A DNA stretch of 64,000 nucleotides from Williamsia sp. CHRR-6 (GCF_018474015.1 NZ_JAHCSG010000001.1:372001-436000); one strand, 5' to 3'; positions 21,377 through 30,991 are shown, numbered from the stretch's first letter. Translations and numbers: made by a program. Notes: a model not told the origin generated them from the sequence alone.

Positions 21377-21391
21377 TCGACGTGACGTCGA
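21377..21391. promoter_or_regulatory. Candidate TetR operator palindrome
   Basis: TCGACGTGACGTCGA has exact 6-bp arms around TGA and lies 28 bases upstream of the reductase start and 78 bases before the tetR start. A second short palindrome, GGACCAGGGTCC, is at 21418-21429. Divergent TetR genes usually bind such sites. Confidence 0.4.
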
Positions 21392-21468
21392 TGGATGGTG
21401 TTCACGAGGGCACAAACGGACCAGGGTCCAGATCTATTCCCACCTCTGCGGCCCGATACGCTGCCTGC

Positions 21469-22173
21469 ATGCATGAGAGTGGGGACACACCGCGATGTCC
21501 GGCGTCGACGCCGGTTTCGACGGCGACGCCCACGCCGCCGTTGGTCTCACTGTCGGTGGGGCCTGCGCACCCCGCTGCCGCTGCCGCTGACACGGGCCGC
21601 TCAGACGCCGCCCGCAACCGCGCCCTGCTCCTACTCGCCGCCCAACGACTGATCGACGCTCGCGGAGCGGCCGCGGTCACCATGGACGAGGTGGCCCGCG
21701 AAGCGGGGGTCGGAAAAGGCACGGTCTTTCGCCGGTTCGGCAGCCGCGCCGGGCTGATGATGGCCCTGCTCGACCACTCCGAGACCGAGTTGCAGCGGTC
21801 CTTCATGAGCGGGCCGCCGCCGTTGGGACCCGGTGCTGCGCCCACCGAACGTCTACTCGCCTACGGGCGCGCACGCCTGGCGATGGTCTACGCCCACCTC
21901 GACGTCCTGATGGAGGCAGACGACGCGGCCGGTCGCCACCGACTGACACACCCGGCTCGGGCTGTCGCGGGCATACACGTGCGAAATCTGTTGTCCGAGC
22001 TGGGATTCACGGAGAACGTCACCGTGGCGACCATGGCGGTGCTGGGCCCGTTGGAGGCGACTGCAGTGCACCACCTGCTCCACCACGAGCGGCTCACCCT
22101 GGCCCAGATCACCCACCAGTGGGAACTGCTGGTGCACACCCTGTGCGACCAGGGCTCAGCCCTGGACCGGTGA
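21469..22173 (+). CDS. TetR-family transcriptional regulator
   Basis: ATG 21469 gives a 234-residue protein. After a Pro/Ala-rich leader of about 40 residues comes the TetR DNA-binding domain: ALLLLAAQRLIDARGAAAVT, then MDEVAREAGVGKGTVFRRFG, the helix-turn-helix. The C-terminal ligand domain is not assignable. The leader is unusually long, so a downstream start is possible. By position it equals Rv3055 and likely controls the divergent reductase. Its last 18 bases overlap the convergent manA gene. Confidence 0.85.
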   Translation: MHESGDTPRCPASTPVSTATPTPPLVSLSVGPAHPAAAAADTGRSDAARNRALLLLAAQRLIDARGAAAVTMDEVAREAGVGKGTVFRRFGSRAGLMMALLDHSETELQRSFMSGPPPLGPGAAPTERLLAYGRARLAMVYAHLDVLMEADDAAGRHRLTHPARAVAGIHVRNLLSELGFTENVTVATMAVLGPLEATAVHHLLHHERLTLAQITHQWELLVHTLCDQGSALDR

Positions 22174-23418
22174 GGTCACCGGCACGACAGAGCGGAAGAA
22201 CACCGCAGACGTCGACGCCGCCCGCACCACCACGTCCGGATCGGAATCGGCCAGCCAGATCGAGGCTCCGGCAGCGACGGAGGTGGGTCGACCACCGTCG
22301 GCTCGCCGCACCTCGACCGTCCCACTGATCACGGTGAGGATCTGTGGCCCCGGCGCATCCAGCGAGATCGACGACGCTCGATGGATCCCGGTGCCGTCGA
22401 GCTCGACACGCGACAACCGGAACTCGTGTGCGGGCGTGGTGAAGATCCGCTCCGCGCCCAATGTACGAACCGAGGGCAACAGCTGCTCACGGCTGCTGGG
22501 GGTGAAATCGAGCACCGCGAGCAGCTCGGGGACATCGATGTGCTTGGGGGTGAGGCCGCCGCGTAACACGTTGTCCGAGTTGGCCATCACCTCCACCGCC
22601 ACTCCCCGTAGGTAGGCGTGCAGGTTGCCCGCACCCAGGTAGAGACCCTCCCCCGGGGTGAGCCGGATCCGGTTGAGCAGCAGCACCGTCAGCACACCCG
22701 GATCCAACGGGTAGGCCTCGCCGAGTTCCAGGACCGTCTGCAGCTCGGGAGCGAAGCGGCGATCCTCGCGACCGAGGTAGGCGATGGCACCGTCGAGAAC
22801 CGCCGGGACCAACGTGTGCAGGACCGCCTCGGGCAGGGTGATCCAGGTGGTGAACAGGGCTCGCAGCCCGTCTGAATCCGGTTGTCCGGCAAGCAGTCCA
22901 AGGTAGGTGTCAAGTTCGGGAACGGCCAGTGCGCGCAACAGGTCGACGGTGGCGACCGGATCCCGAAAGCCGGCCAGCGCATCGAACTCAGTCAGGGCGA
23001 CCACCAGCTCGGGCTTGCTCGACGGATCCCGATAGTTGCGGTGCGCGGCGTCGATCGGGATCCCGGCCGCGTTCTCCTTCGCGAACCCGATGCGCGCCTG
23101 CTCAGAGCTCGGATGTGCCTGCAACGACAGCGGCTCGTCGGCAGCGAGCACCTTGAGCAGAAACGGCAGCCGGTTGTCGTAGCGTCGGGCGCAGTCGGCA
23201 CCGAGCTGACCGACCGGATCGGCGTCGATCACCGCCAACAGATCGGTCTGCGCTTCGTCTGCGGTCTCGTCGACGCATCGAGCAGGCGCGGCCGGGTGCG
23301 CCCCGAACCACAGTTCGGCCTCGGGATGGGTTGATGGCGTGGGCAATCCACGCAATTCCGACAGCGCGGTACGTGAGCCCCACGCATACGGACGAACGAT
23401 CCCCTCGAGCAGCCTCAT
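22156..23418 (-). CDS. manA: Mannose-6-phosphate isomerase, class I
   Basis: The 420-residue type I phosphomannose isomerase has the zinc ligands in SLQAHPS (Gln100, His102) and KPEL (Glu137), plus the YAWGSRTALSEL N-terminus. It interconverts fructose-6-phosphate and mannose-6-phosphate, the entry to GDP-mannose for arabinomannan, PIMs and mannoproteins. It follows the SIS protein gene with a 4-base overlap and completes the manB-SIS-manA order of Rv3257c-Rv3255c. Confidence 0.95.
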   Translation of the reverse strand: MRLLEGIVRPYAWGSRTALSELRGLPTPSTHPEAELWFGAHPAAPARCVDETADEAQTDLLAVIDADPVGQLGADCARRYDNRLPFLLKVLAADEPLSLQAHPSSEQARIGFAKENAAGIPIDAAHRNYRDPSSKPELVVALTEFDALAGFRDPVATVDLLRALAVPELDTYLGLLAGQPDSDGLRALFTTWITLPEAVLHTLVPAVLDGAIAYLGREDRRFAPELQTVLELGEAYPLDPGVLTVLLLNRIRLTPGEGLYLGAGNLHAYLRGVAVEVMANSDNVLRGGLTPKHIDVPELLAVLDFTPSSREQLLPSVRTLGAERIFTTPAHEFRLSRVELDGTGIHRASSISLDAPGPQILTVISGTVEVRRADGGRPTSVAAGASIWLADSDPDVVVRAASTSAVFFRSVVPVTSPVQG

Positions 23419-24515
23419 CCGGAGGTGCCGATGAGCCGCAGGTAGACCGCGGCGAGTTCGATGCGCAAGGCCACCACCAACAAGGAGGCAAGATCTGCCG
23501 GCGAATCGACCGGCTCGGCCACCGTGTCCACCCCTCGCCCGGGTTCATCAACCGGTGTCGCGGTGAGCAGATCGGCGTCGGCCAGCGTCGACATCCGCCG
23601 ACGTGCAACCCACTCCCAGGCACTCGACGACACCACCTGCACGCGGGTCGGCAGCGTGAGAGCGCCGTCGATCTCCGGGTCGTGAAAGATGGATTCGACT
23701 GCCGTCGAACGCATCTCGGGCACCGCCACCGACGCCATCATCGCCTCCGAGAGCGAACCCCCGACTGCGCTGACCCCGGCGATCGCGTAGAACGTGCGCG
23801 CCGCGTGCTCGGCCACGACGGTCGCCGCAGGGGTGTCACCCGCCCACGCGGTCGAACGATCGGCCACCCGGGTGGCCAGCGCTTTGGCGGCGTTGTGGAA
23901 CATCTCGTGACCCGGGTGGTTACGGGCGGCCTCCTCGTCGAGCAGATCGGCCAGCTCGGACAGCTCCGGCACACCCGACGCGGTCCGCACGTGACGCAGC
24001 GCGGTGAGTACCGCCAGCAGCGCCACCACGTGTCCGATGAACCGGAACTCACCCGGGACCGGCACCCGCGGCGAGAGATCAAGCGCCGCACCGGAAGCCG
24101 CATCAGCCAGCGGCCCCTCCAGTGGGACGTCGACGACCAGCTCGGCACGCCGACGCGCGGCCCGGGCCGCCGCGTCGGCCAGCACCCGTTCGCCGGCGTC
24201 GTCGCCGGTCACCACCACCACATCCAGTGGTCCCACCCAACCGGGAAGGGTGGACGCGGTGACGATCGGCACGTCTACCCACGGCGCCATCACCGCGGAC
24301 ACCAGCTGAGCCGCCCGCGACGCCGTGCCCCGCCCGGCCACGACAACCACGGCGCGAGGTCGCAAACGCGCCAGCGGGGCCAACACGTCTTCACGCACCG
24401 CCTCACCGATCGCCCGGACCTGCGCACCGGCCAGCGCGGCAAGCCGGAGACGTCCGTCGACGTCGGCCGCCTGTAGGCCCGCGAGATCATCGAGATCGGG
24501 TGTTCCGGTCAGCAT
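23415..24515 (-). CDS. SIS-domain sugar isomerase-like protein (Rv3256c type)
   Basis: I take ATG 24515 as start (366 residues); the open frame reaches further upstream, but there it only overlaps the phosphomannomutase gene in a wrong-phase, low-complexity stretch. The sequence has an SIS-like N-terminal half (AVVVVAGRGTASRAAQLVSA, the sugar-binding loop) and a C-terminal half rich in helices with a GVSAVGGSLSEAMM motif. It is related to bifunctional phosphoglucose/phosphomannose isomerases, but key residues are not verifiable here. Its fixed place between manB and manA suggests a role in mannose metabolism. Confidence 0.78.
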   Translation of the reverse strand: MLTGTPDLDDLAGLQAADVDGRLRLAALAGAQVRAIGEAVREDVLAPLARLRPRAVVVVAGRGTASRAAQLVSAVMAPWVDVPIVTASTLPGWVGPLDVVVVTGDDAGERVLADAAARAARRRAELVVDVPLEGPLADAASGAALDLSPRVPVPGEFRFIGHVVALLAVLTALRHVRTASGVPELSELADLLDEEAARNHPGHEMFHNAAKALATRVADRSTAWAGDTPAATVVAEHAARTFYAIAGVSAVGGSLSEAMMASVAVPEMRSTAVESIFHDPEIDGALTLPTRVQVVSSSAWEWVARRRMSTLADADLLTATPVDEPGRGVDTVAEPVDSPADLASLLVVALRIELAAVYLRLIGTSG

Positions 24516-24534
24516 GGTTGCCAGGGTATCGACC

Positions 24535-25923
24535 TCAGGCCCGGACGATGGCAAGGATCCGCTCCACCAGCTCGTCGATGCGTTCGGAGGTGGCGGCTTC
24601 GGCGTTGAGCCGCAGCAGCGGTTCGGTGTTGGACGCACGTAGGTTGAACCAGGAACCGTCACCGAGGCTGACCGTGACCCCATCGAGACGATCGACCCCG
24701 ACGGTCTCGGAGGCGTAGGCGTCGAGGACGTCCTGAGTGCGCGCGGCCGCGTCGGCGACGGTCGAGTTGATCTCCCCGCTGGCGTGATAGCGCTCGTATT
24801 CGGCCAGCAGTTCTGACGCGGGAGCCTCGGTCTCACCGAGTGCGGCCAGCACGTGTAGCGCGGCCAGCATGCCCGAGTCAGCACCCCAGAAGTCGCGGAA
24901 GTAGTAGTGCGCGGAGTGTTCCCCACCGAACACCGCGCCGGTGTCGGCCATCCGTTGTTTGATGAACGAGTGGCCCACCCGCGTACGAACCGGTGTGCCG
25001 CCCAGTTCGGTGATCAGCTCCGGCACCGCCCGCGAGGTGATCAGGTTGTGGATGATGGCTGCGCCCGGGTTCTTGGCCAGCTCGCGCTGCGCCACCAGCC
25101 CGGTGACCGCCGACGGCGAGACGGGCTCGCCACGCTCGTCGACCACGAAACACCGGTCGGCGTCTCCGTCGAAGGCCAGCCCGATGTCGGCTCCGGTGTC
25201 GCGGACCAACTGCTGCAGGTCCACCAGGTTCTTCGGATCCAACGGGTTGGCCTCGTGGTTGGGAAAGGTTCCGTCGAGTTCGAAGTACAAGGGCCGCAAC
25301 GTGAGTGCCGCCACCCTCCCCAGCACAGCGGGCACGGTGTGCCCACCCATACCGTTCCCGGCGTCCACCGCCACCACCAGCGGCCGGGTACCCGCCAGAT
25401 TCACCAGCTCGTGCATGTAGTCGGCGTAGGCACCCAGCAGATCCTGCTCGGTGATCGATCCGGGGGCGCCGTCGTAGTTGCCGCACCCGTCGACCAACGC
25501 AGCCGAGATGGTCGCCAACCCGGTGTCCTGGCCGACCGGTTTCGCTCCGGCCCGGCACAACTTGATCCCGTTGTAGGCGGCCGGGTTGTGACTGGCGGTG
25601 AACATCGCACCTGGATGGTCGAGTCGACCCGAGGCGAAGTACAGCTGGTCGGTCGAGGCGAGTCCGATGGAGATGACGTCGAGACCGCGTTCGATGACAC
25701 CGGCCGCGAACGCAGCGGACAGGGTGGGCGAGGAATCACGCATGTCGTGACCCACCACGACCGCGGTGGCGCCCTCTGCGCGCATCAAGTCCGCAAACGA
25801 CCGACCGACGTCGGCGACGAAAGCCTCGTCGATCTGTTCACCCACCAAGCCCCGGACGTCATAGGCCTTGATGACCGCCGCCACAGACTCGGCGGTACGG
25901 GCAACTGCACTGGATTCGGTCAC
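24535..25923 (-). CDS. manB: Phosphomannomutase/phosphoglucomutase
   Basis: The 462-residue alpha-D-phosphohexomutase has the phosphoserine loop TASHNP (Ser111), the metal loop DGDADR (Asp252, Asp254, Asp256), the sugar-binding GGEHSAHYYF loop and the phosphate-binding RASNTEPLLR. It converts mannose-6-phosphate to mannose-1-phosphate for GDP-mannose. Position equals Rv3257c. It is the upstream gene of the mannose set and starts 160 bases downstream of the DUF3499 gene. Confidence 0.94.
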   Translation of the reverse strand: MTESSAVARTAESVAAVIKAYDVRGLVGEQIDEAFVADVGRSFADLMRAEGATAVVVGHDMRDSSPTLSAAFAAGVIERGLDVISIGLASTDQLYFASGRLDHPGAMFTASHNPAAYNGIKLCRAGAKPVGQDTGLATISAALVDGCGNYDGAPGSITEQDLLGAYADYMHELVNLAGTRPLVVAVDAGNGMGGHTVPAVLGRVAALTLRPLYFELDGTFPNHEANPLDPKNLVDLQQLVRDTGADIGLAFDGDADRCFVVDERGEPVSPSAVTGLVAQRELAKNPGAAIIHNLITSRAVPELITELGGTPVRTRVGHSFIKQRMADTGAVFGGEHSAHYYFRDFWGADSGMLAALHVLAALGETEAPASELLAEYERYHASGEINSTVADAAARTQDVLDAYASETVGVDRLDGVTVSLGDGSWFNLRASNTEPLLRLNAEAATSERIDELVERILAIVRA

Positions 25924-26085
25924 GTCAACGCTCCTGGTTTGGCCGGTGGGCGTTCATCACGTGCGCGCCAGGCGATTCGGGCGCACCGATCGACCACCGG
26001 TGATCTGGGCAAGCCTAATGCGACAGACACTCTCAGCGTGCACCGAGTGGCAACCACGCCAGCGTCGGGTGAGCCGACCCCGGCG

Positions 26086-26502
26086 TCAGTCGACCGGATC
26101 GGGCAGGACCCGTAGGTGCCCACGCCGACCGGGCCGTGGACGCGCCGCGGTGGCCGAGGGCAGCGTGTCCAACACCGCAGGGCTCGACGACACCGAGCGA
26201 GGCGCTTCGACCGTCCGCACCGTCCGCCGCAGCGCGCCTGCCTCACGGACGGCTTCGGCCAACGCCGTGAGATCGTCTTCGTCGGCCCGCGGTGCACTGA
26301 ATCCGCCTGCGCTGCGCATCATCTCCCACCCGCGAGGCACGGTGATCCGGCTGGCGTGGTCGTGGCACAGGTCCCACGAGTGGGGTTCGTCGGCGGTCGC
26401 GAGCGGACCCACCACCGCGATCGACTCGGCATAGACGAACGTCAAGGTGGCCACCGCGGGTTCGGCGCAGCCGGGTCTGCAGCACTGTCGGGGAAGCCTC
26501 AC
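26086..26502 (-). CDS. DUF3499 family protein
   Basis: The 138-residue protein has an N-terminal zinc-binding-like pattern, CCRPGC near residues 7-12 and LCHDHA near 46-50, separated by a hydrophobic strand TLTFVYAES. The C-terminal half is Arg/Ala-rich and probably disordered. This small actinobacterial family has no assigned function. It is always next to the mannose gene set (Rv3258c) and is divergent from the zincin-like gene across 96 bases. Confidence 0.75.
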   Translation of the reverse strand: MRLPRQCCRPGCAEPAVATLTFVYAESIAVVGPLATADEPHSWDLCHDHASRITVPRGWEMMRSAGGFSAPRADEDDLTALAEAVREAGALRRTVRTVEAPRSVSSSPAVLDTLPSATAARPRPGRRGHLRVLPDPVD

Positions 26503-26598
26503 GGTGCGAGATTAACCGTCACCAGCGGGTTCGACGGCGCGACACACCGCCGCCCGGGGCGCGTCCCCACCAGATCGGCGGGTCTACACTCAGCGCCC

Positions 26599-27099
26599 AT
26601 GGCCAGGCCCATCCCACCGCGGCGCACTCGCGTCAGCGCGCAGCCACGCGCCGGGCGCGGGGGCAGGCGCCGTGATCGGCGGGGCCGCGGTTTGCGATCG
26701 ACCCTGCTGCCACCGGGACTGCCCGCCGCCAACACCCGGGCAGAATCCTTCGATCTCGTGGTCCTCGAGGCGTTCGCCGAGATCGACGCCCGCTGGCACG
26801 AGCAGCTGCGCGACCTCGACCTCGCGGTCGACGAGATACCACGAATGCTGCCGCGCGATCCCGAGACCATCCAGTGGCCCGACGAGGTGACCGCAGACGG
26901 GGCGGTGCCGTTGGCCCGGCTGCTGCCGGCTGGGATCGACGCGACGGGTCGGCCGACCCGGGCGCGGATCGTGGTGTTCCGGCGCCCCTTGGAGAGCCGG
27001 GCAGACAAAGGGCTCGACCTGCTCGACCTGGTCCACGAAGTGCTGGTGCAGCAGGTGGCCACCCACCTCGGGCTCGACGAGGACACCATCGACCCCTAG
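26599..27099 (+). CDS. Metallopeptidase family (zincin-like, DUF1025) protein
   Basis: ATG 26599 gives 166 residues: an Arg-rich leader of about 45 residues, then a domain with FDLVVLEAFAEID and a C-terminal HEVLVQQVATHLGLDEDTID. Canonical members have His-Glu-x-x-His; here His-Glu is kept but the second His position is Gln (HEVLVQ), which I recall also for the M. tuberculosis ortholog Rv3259. Peptidase activity is therefore doubtful. It converges on whiB2 and lies beside the divergent DUF3499 gene. Confidence 0.72.
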   Translation: MARPIPPRRTRVSAQPRAGRGGRRRDRRGRGLRSTLLPPGLPAANTRAESFDLVVLEAFAEIDARWHEQLRDLDLAVDEIPRMLPRDPETIQWPDEVTADGAVPLARLLPAGIDATGRPTRARIVVFRRPLESRADKGLDLLDLVHEVLVQQVATHLGLDEDTIDP

Positions 27100-27166
27100 C
27101 GCAACGGGATCCGACCGGTGACTCAGTGTCGCCCAGAAGTGAAGCGGGACAGCAGGTGTCGAGCGT

Positions 27167-27496
27167 TCAGACGATCCCGCGCTTGAGGCGCCGGCGTTCC
27201 CGCTCGGACAGCCCGCCCCAGATGCCGAAGCGCTCGTCCTTGTGCAGTGCGTATTCCAGGCATTCGGCTTTCACCTCGCAGCCCTGGCAGATGCGCTTGG
27301 CCTCACGGGTCGATCCACCCTTCTCGGGGAAGAACGCCTCGGGGTCGGTCTGCGCGCACAGGGCCCGCTCCTGCCAGGAGTCCTCGGTGTCGTCGAAGAG
27401 GATGTCGAAGTCGTTGGGCACCAGGCTGAGATGATTCTTCGGCGTTGCGGGCATGGGCGTGGGAAGGCCGTATGCCATCGGATTCTCGAGGGCCAT
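27167..27496 (-). CDS. whiB2: WhiB-family iron-sulfur transcription factor
   Basis: I set the start at ATG 27496 (109 residues) because AGGAGG lies 7 bases upstream; an upstream frame to 27619 is not supported. The four iron-sulfur Cys are 47, 70, 73 and 79, followed by GIWGG (91-95) and the basic C-terminus RRRLKRGIV. Length, context (Rv3260c) and the N-terminal extension fit WhiB2/WhmD, an essential [4Fe-4S] regulator of septation and cell division in mycolic-acid bacteria. Confidence 0.92.
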   Translation of the reverse strand: MALENPMAYGLPTPMPATPKNHLSLVPNDFDILFDDTEDSWQERALCAQTDPEAFFPEKGGSTREAKRICQGCEVKAECLEYALHKDERFGIWGGLSERERRRLKRGIV

Positions 27497-27898
27497 CGCC
27501 GGGCCTCCTGTCTGTGGGTCGTGTCGTGTGTCAAGGGTGACGAGCGCCGACCGCCGATGGCCGCCGTGGCGCACCGCCGTCGGACGGAAAACCATGCCCC
27601 GACGATGGTTTGCCAGCATCAGTGACGGTTTCGAACGTGTGATCGATTCCGCTGGGACTCAACGCAACTCGCTCACAAACCGGTAATGACACTGATGTGA
27701 TTAGACACGTACGACCGTACTGGGGTCAAGCGGAACGGGCGAATTGCATTACCACCCGCCACAGACATTTTCGTGGAGTCGACCGCCACGCGTGTCGCCC
27801 GGGCGAGTCCCGTCCCCCTCCACCCCGCAGTGGACGGGCACCGCGCGGATCGGTCGAGCCCGCCAGGCGACCCGGCGCGACCACTAGAGTGGGTCGAC
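27497..27898. other. 402-base divergent promoter region of whiB2 and fbiA
   Basis: This region must hold both promoters. I find no clear gene. Two GACAC pentamers (27688-27692 and 27704-27708) resemble the core of WhiA/WhiB co-bound sites in Streptomyces, but the word is short. ACGTACGACCGTAC (27707-27720) follows. The GTG start of fbiA is at the end of the stretch. Confidence 0.5.
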
Positions 27899-28972
27899 GT
27901 GAAGATCACCGTCCTGGTCGGAGGTGTCGGCGGAGCCCGATTCCTGCAAGGTGTCCGGCATCTGCTGGGTTCCACGCCCTTCCCCGCATCCGGGTCAGAC
28001 CCGACCGAAAGCGGCAACTCGGTGACTGCTGTGGTCAACGTCGGTGACGACGCCTGGATGCACGGCGTACGCATCTGCCCCGATCTGGACACCTGCATGT
28101 ACACCCTCGGCGACGGCATCGACACCGAGCGTGGGTGGGGACGGCAAGACGAGACGTGGAACGCCAAGGCCGAGCTGGCCGCCTACGGCGCCGACCCCGA
28201 CTGGTTCGGCCTCGGCGACCGAGACCTGGCCACCCACCTCATCCGCACCCAGATGCTCGATGCCGGCTACCGGCTGTCCGACATCACCGCCGCGCTGTGC
28301 AAGCGGTGGCAGCCCGGTGTGCGCCTGCTACCGGTCACCGACGACCGCCACGAGACCCACGTCGTGGTCACCCGACCCACCGAGGTCGACCGGTCGGCAC
28401 AGGAACCCGCCGACCCCGAGCAGGCCACGAGCGAGGGCTCAGACACCAAGGTGGCCATCCACTTCCAGGAGTGGTGGGTGCGCTACCGCGCCGGGATCAC
28501 CACCCACGGATTCGCCCAGGTGGGTTCGGAAGACGCGCGCCCGGCACCCGGGGTCGTCGAGGCGATCGAGGACGCCGACGTGGTGCTGCTCGCGCCCAGC
28601 AACCCGGTCGTCAGCATCGGGGCCATCCTCAGCGTGCCAGGTATCCGGGCCGCGCTGCGGGCCACCGCGGCTCCGGTGGTCGGGGTGTCGCCGGTCATCG
28701 GCGGCGCGCCCCTGCGTGGCATGGCCGACGAGTGCCTGTCGGTGATCGGCGTCCCCACCACCGCCGAAGCCGTCGGTGCCCACTACGGCGCACGAGCCCA
28801 CGCGGGCCTCCTCGACGGATGGCTCATCGCCCCCGAGGACACCGCCCACATCCCTGGCGTGGCCACGGGTTGCGCTCCGCTGCTGATGAGTTCACCCGCA
28901 GCGACCGCGCAGATGGTGCGCGATGCCTGTGCCCTGGTCGGAGTCGACACACCGGAGGTGGACAACTCGTGA
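27899..28972 (+). CDS. fbiA: 2-phospho-L-lactate transferase (F420 biosynthesis)
   Basis: GTG 27899 starts [18 protein letters not shown], the Rossmann-like N-terminus of FbiA/Cof[20 protein letters not shown] and [17 protein letters not shown] are further signatures. The enzyme joins FO with the phosphoenolpyruvate- or phospholactate-derived moiety to make (dehydro-)F420-0. At 357 residues it is about 25 longer than the M. tuberculosis protein, owing to an acidic insert ([15 protein letters not shown]). Its stop overlaps the fbiB start (GTGA). Confidence 0.95.
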   Translation: MKITVLVGGVGGARFLQGVRHLLGSTPFPASGSDPTESGNSVTAVVNVGDDAWMHGVRICPDLDTCMYTLGDGIDTERGWGRQDETWNAKAELAAYGADPDWFGLGDRDLATHLIRTQMLDAGYRLSDITAALCKRWQPGVRLLPVTDDRHETHVVVTRPTEVDRSAQEPADPEQATSEGSDTKVAIHFQEWWVRYRAGITTHGFAQVGSEDARPAPGVVEAIEDADVVLLAPSNPVVSIGAILSVPGIRAALRATAAPVVGVSPVIGGAPLRGMADECLSVIGVPTTAEAVGAHYGARAHAGLLDGWLIAPEDTAHIPGVATGCAPLLMSSPAATAQMVRDACALVGVDTPEVDNS

Positions 28973-30378
28973 CAACTGCACGCGAGTCGCCCCGCGACCA
29001 TGCCGTCGAGTCGCCCCGCGACCATGCCGTCGAGTCGATCACCATCGTCGCGGTGAACGGCCTGCCGCGGTTCGCCCCGGGCGACGACATCGCCGCTGCG
29101 CTCCTCGCCGCCCATCCCGACCTCCGCGACGACGACGTGGTGGTGGTCACCAGCAAGATCATCTCGAAGGTCGAAGGCCGGATGATCACCGCGCCGGATG
29201 ATCCCGACGAGCGGGATGCGTTGCGCCGCAAGCTTGTCGAACAAGAGTCAGTTCGGGTGCTGGCCCGCAAGAACCGCACGCTCATCACCGAGAACGCGCT
29301 GGGCATCGTGCAGGCTGCGGCCGGGATCGACGGCTCCAACGTCGACACCGATCAGCTGGCACTGCTGCCCATCGACCCCGACGCCAGCGCCCGCGCCCTG
29401 CGTACGGCTCTGGCCGAGCAGGCGGGCGTGCAGGTGGCGGTCGTGGTCACCGACACGATGGGTCGAGCCTGGCGGAACGGTCAGATCGATGCGGCGATCG
29501 GCGCCGCCGGGATCGCGGTGTCGCACCCCTACGAGGGGGCCGTGGACCGACACGGCAACGAGCTGGTGGTCACCGACATCGCCATCGCCGACGAGATCGC
29601 CGCAGCCGCCGACCTGGTGAAGGGCAAGTTGGGCGAGACGCCGATCGCGGTGATCAGAGGCCTACGACCCCGCGACAACGGTTCGGCCGCCACCGATCTC
29701 GTCCGCGCGGGCGAGGAGGACCTGTTCTGGCTCGGTACCGCCGAGGCCATCGATCTGGGTCGGCGCCAAGCGCTGCTGACCCGACGATCGGTGCGCCGCT
29801 TCGCCACCACCCCGGTCGACCCGCAGCTGCTGACCGACGCATTCGCCGAAGCACTCACCGCACCAGCGCCCCACCACACCCACCCGGTGCGGTTCGTCTG
29901 GGTCCGCGACTCCACGCGCCGGGTACTACTGCTCGACGCCATGGCGCAACGCTGGCGCGAGCACCTACGCACCGACGGGCGGTCGGCCGATTCCATCGAT
30001 CGGCGAGTGGCCCGGGGGCGATTGCTCTACGACGCACCCGAATTGGTCATCCCCATGCTCACCCTCGACGGCGCCCACGACTACCCCGACACCGAACGCG
30101 CCACCGCCGAGCACACGATGTTCACCGTCGCGGTGGGCGCCGCCGTACAGGGGCTGCTGGTGGCCCTGTCGGTGCGCGGGGTGGGTAGTTGCTGGGTGGG
30201 TTCGACCATCTTCGCCCCCCATCAGGTGACCACTCACCTCGACGTACCCGCTGACTGGGAGCCGTTGGGGGCCATCGCCATCGGCTATCCCGACGCTGAT
30301 GCGGTCAGCAGCGACCGCCCCGCAGATGCATCACTGCGACCACCTGCCGACACCACGGATATGGTCCACATCCGTTGA
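28969..30378 (+). CDS. fbiB: F420:glutamate ligase / dehydro-F420-0 reductase
   Basis: The 469-residue bifunctional protein has a CofE-like N-terminal half ([33 protein letters not shown]) and an FMN nitroreductase-like C-terminal half ([14 protein letters not shown]). The first half adds glutamates to F420-0; the second reduces dehydro-F420-0, as established for mycobacterial FbiB. The start is GTG 28969, overlapping the fbiA stop. Residues 5-20 come from a 24-bp direct duplication, so the extreme N-terminus is probably dispensable. Confidence 0.95.
   Translation: MTTARESPRDHAVESPRDHAVESITIVAVNGLPRFAPGDDIAAALLAAHPDLRDDDVVVVTSKIISKVEGRMITAPDDPDERDALRRKLVEQESVRVLARKNRTLITENALGIVQAAAGIDGSNVDTDQLALLPIDPDASARALRTALAEQAGVQVAVVVTDTMGRAWRNGQIDAAIGAAGIAVSHPYEGAVDRHGNELVVTDIAIADEIAAAADLVKGKLGETPIAVIRGLRPRDNGSAATDLVRAGEEDLFWLGTAEAIDLGRRQALLTRRSVRRFATTPVDPQLLTDAFAEALTAPAPHHTHPVRFVWVRDSTRRVLLLDAMAQRWREHLRTDGRSADSIDRRVARGRLLYDAPELVIPMLTLDGAHDYPDTERATAEHTMFTVAVGAAVQGLLVALSVRGVGSCWVGSTIFAPHQVTTHLDVPADWEPLGAIAIGYPDADAVSSDRPADASLRPPADTTDMVHIR
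28984..29031 (+). repeat. 24-bp tandem direct duplication in the fbiB 5' end
   Basis: Two exact copies (28984-29007 and 29008-29031), followed by 6 bases of a third, encode ESPRDHAV twice in the same frame. The length is a multiple of three, so copy-number change would not break fbiB. Confidence 0.92.
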
Positions 30379-30953
30379 GCGAGCAGACACTTCACGACTC
30401 GGCCGTGGCGCTGCTGTCGCAGTGGGCGGTCCCAGACATCGCCACCGACGCCATCCGGCACACGATGTTGGCGTTCCTGGCCGCGCGCCCGGACGCGTGT
30501 CTGCGGTCCTGTACACCGGGGCATCTGACGGCCTCGACGCTCGTCCTCGATCACACCCGCACCCACGCGCTGCTCACCCTGCATCCGCGGGTGGGGTCGT
30601 GGATCCAGCTCGGTGGCCACTGCGAGGAATCCGACGCCACCATCGCTGCGGCCGCCCACCGGGAAGCCGTCGAGGAGTCCGGGATCAGCCACCTGACCAT
30701 GTCGGCTGATCCCGTTGCGCTGCACACACATCCGATCACCTGCTCGTTGGGAGTGCCCACCCGACACCTCGACGTGCGGTTCGTCGCCATCACCGACCCC
30801 ACCCTCGACGGATCGGTGCCCCCGGTGGTGTGCAGCGACGAGTCGGTGGACCTGCGCTGGTGGCCGGTGCACGCGCTGCCTGATGACGACTGCGCGCCCG
30901 AGATGGACGTGCTGGTGCGGGCGGCGCTGCGCGCCACCGAGCCGGCCGGCTGA
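30375..30953 (+). CDS. NUDIX hydrolase downstream of fbiB
   Basis: The 192-residue protein has a Nudix box ([20 protein letters not shown], then EESGI) of the GHxExxD variant, with an N-terminal helical extension and a C-terminal [14 protein letters not shown] typical of actinobacterial members. The start appears to be TTG 30375, overlapping the fbiB stop (TTGA). The substrate is unknown; a nucleotide or nucleotide-linked metabolite, perhaps in F420 or FO turnover, is a guess from coupling with fbiB. It converges on glgC. Confidence 0.82.
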   Translation: MSEQTLHDSAVALLSQWAVPDIATDAIRHTMLAFLAARPDACLRSCTPGHLTASTLVLDHTRTHALLTLHPRVGSWIQLGGHCEESDATIAAAAHREAVEESGISHLTMSADPVALHTHPITCSLGVPTRHLDVRFVAITDPTLDGSVPPVVCSDESVDLRWWPVHALPDDDCAPEMDVLVRAALRATEPAG

Positions 30954-30991
30954 GGCGTCGTCGCCGGCGTTCGGGGTGGCGCCGGCCCCAC

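Noticed and set aside
24516-24926. N-terminal extension of the SIS protein frame
   Set aside because: It overlaps the phosphomannomutase gene in another frame and is low complexity; ATG 24515 gives the expected family length.
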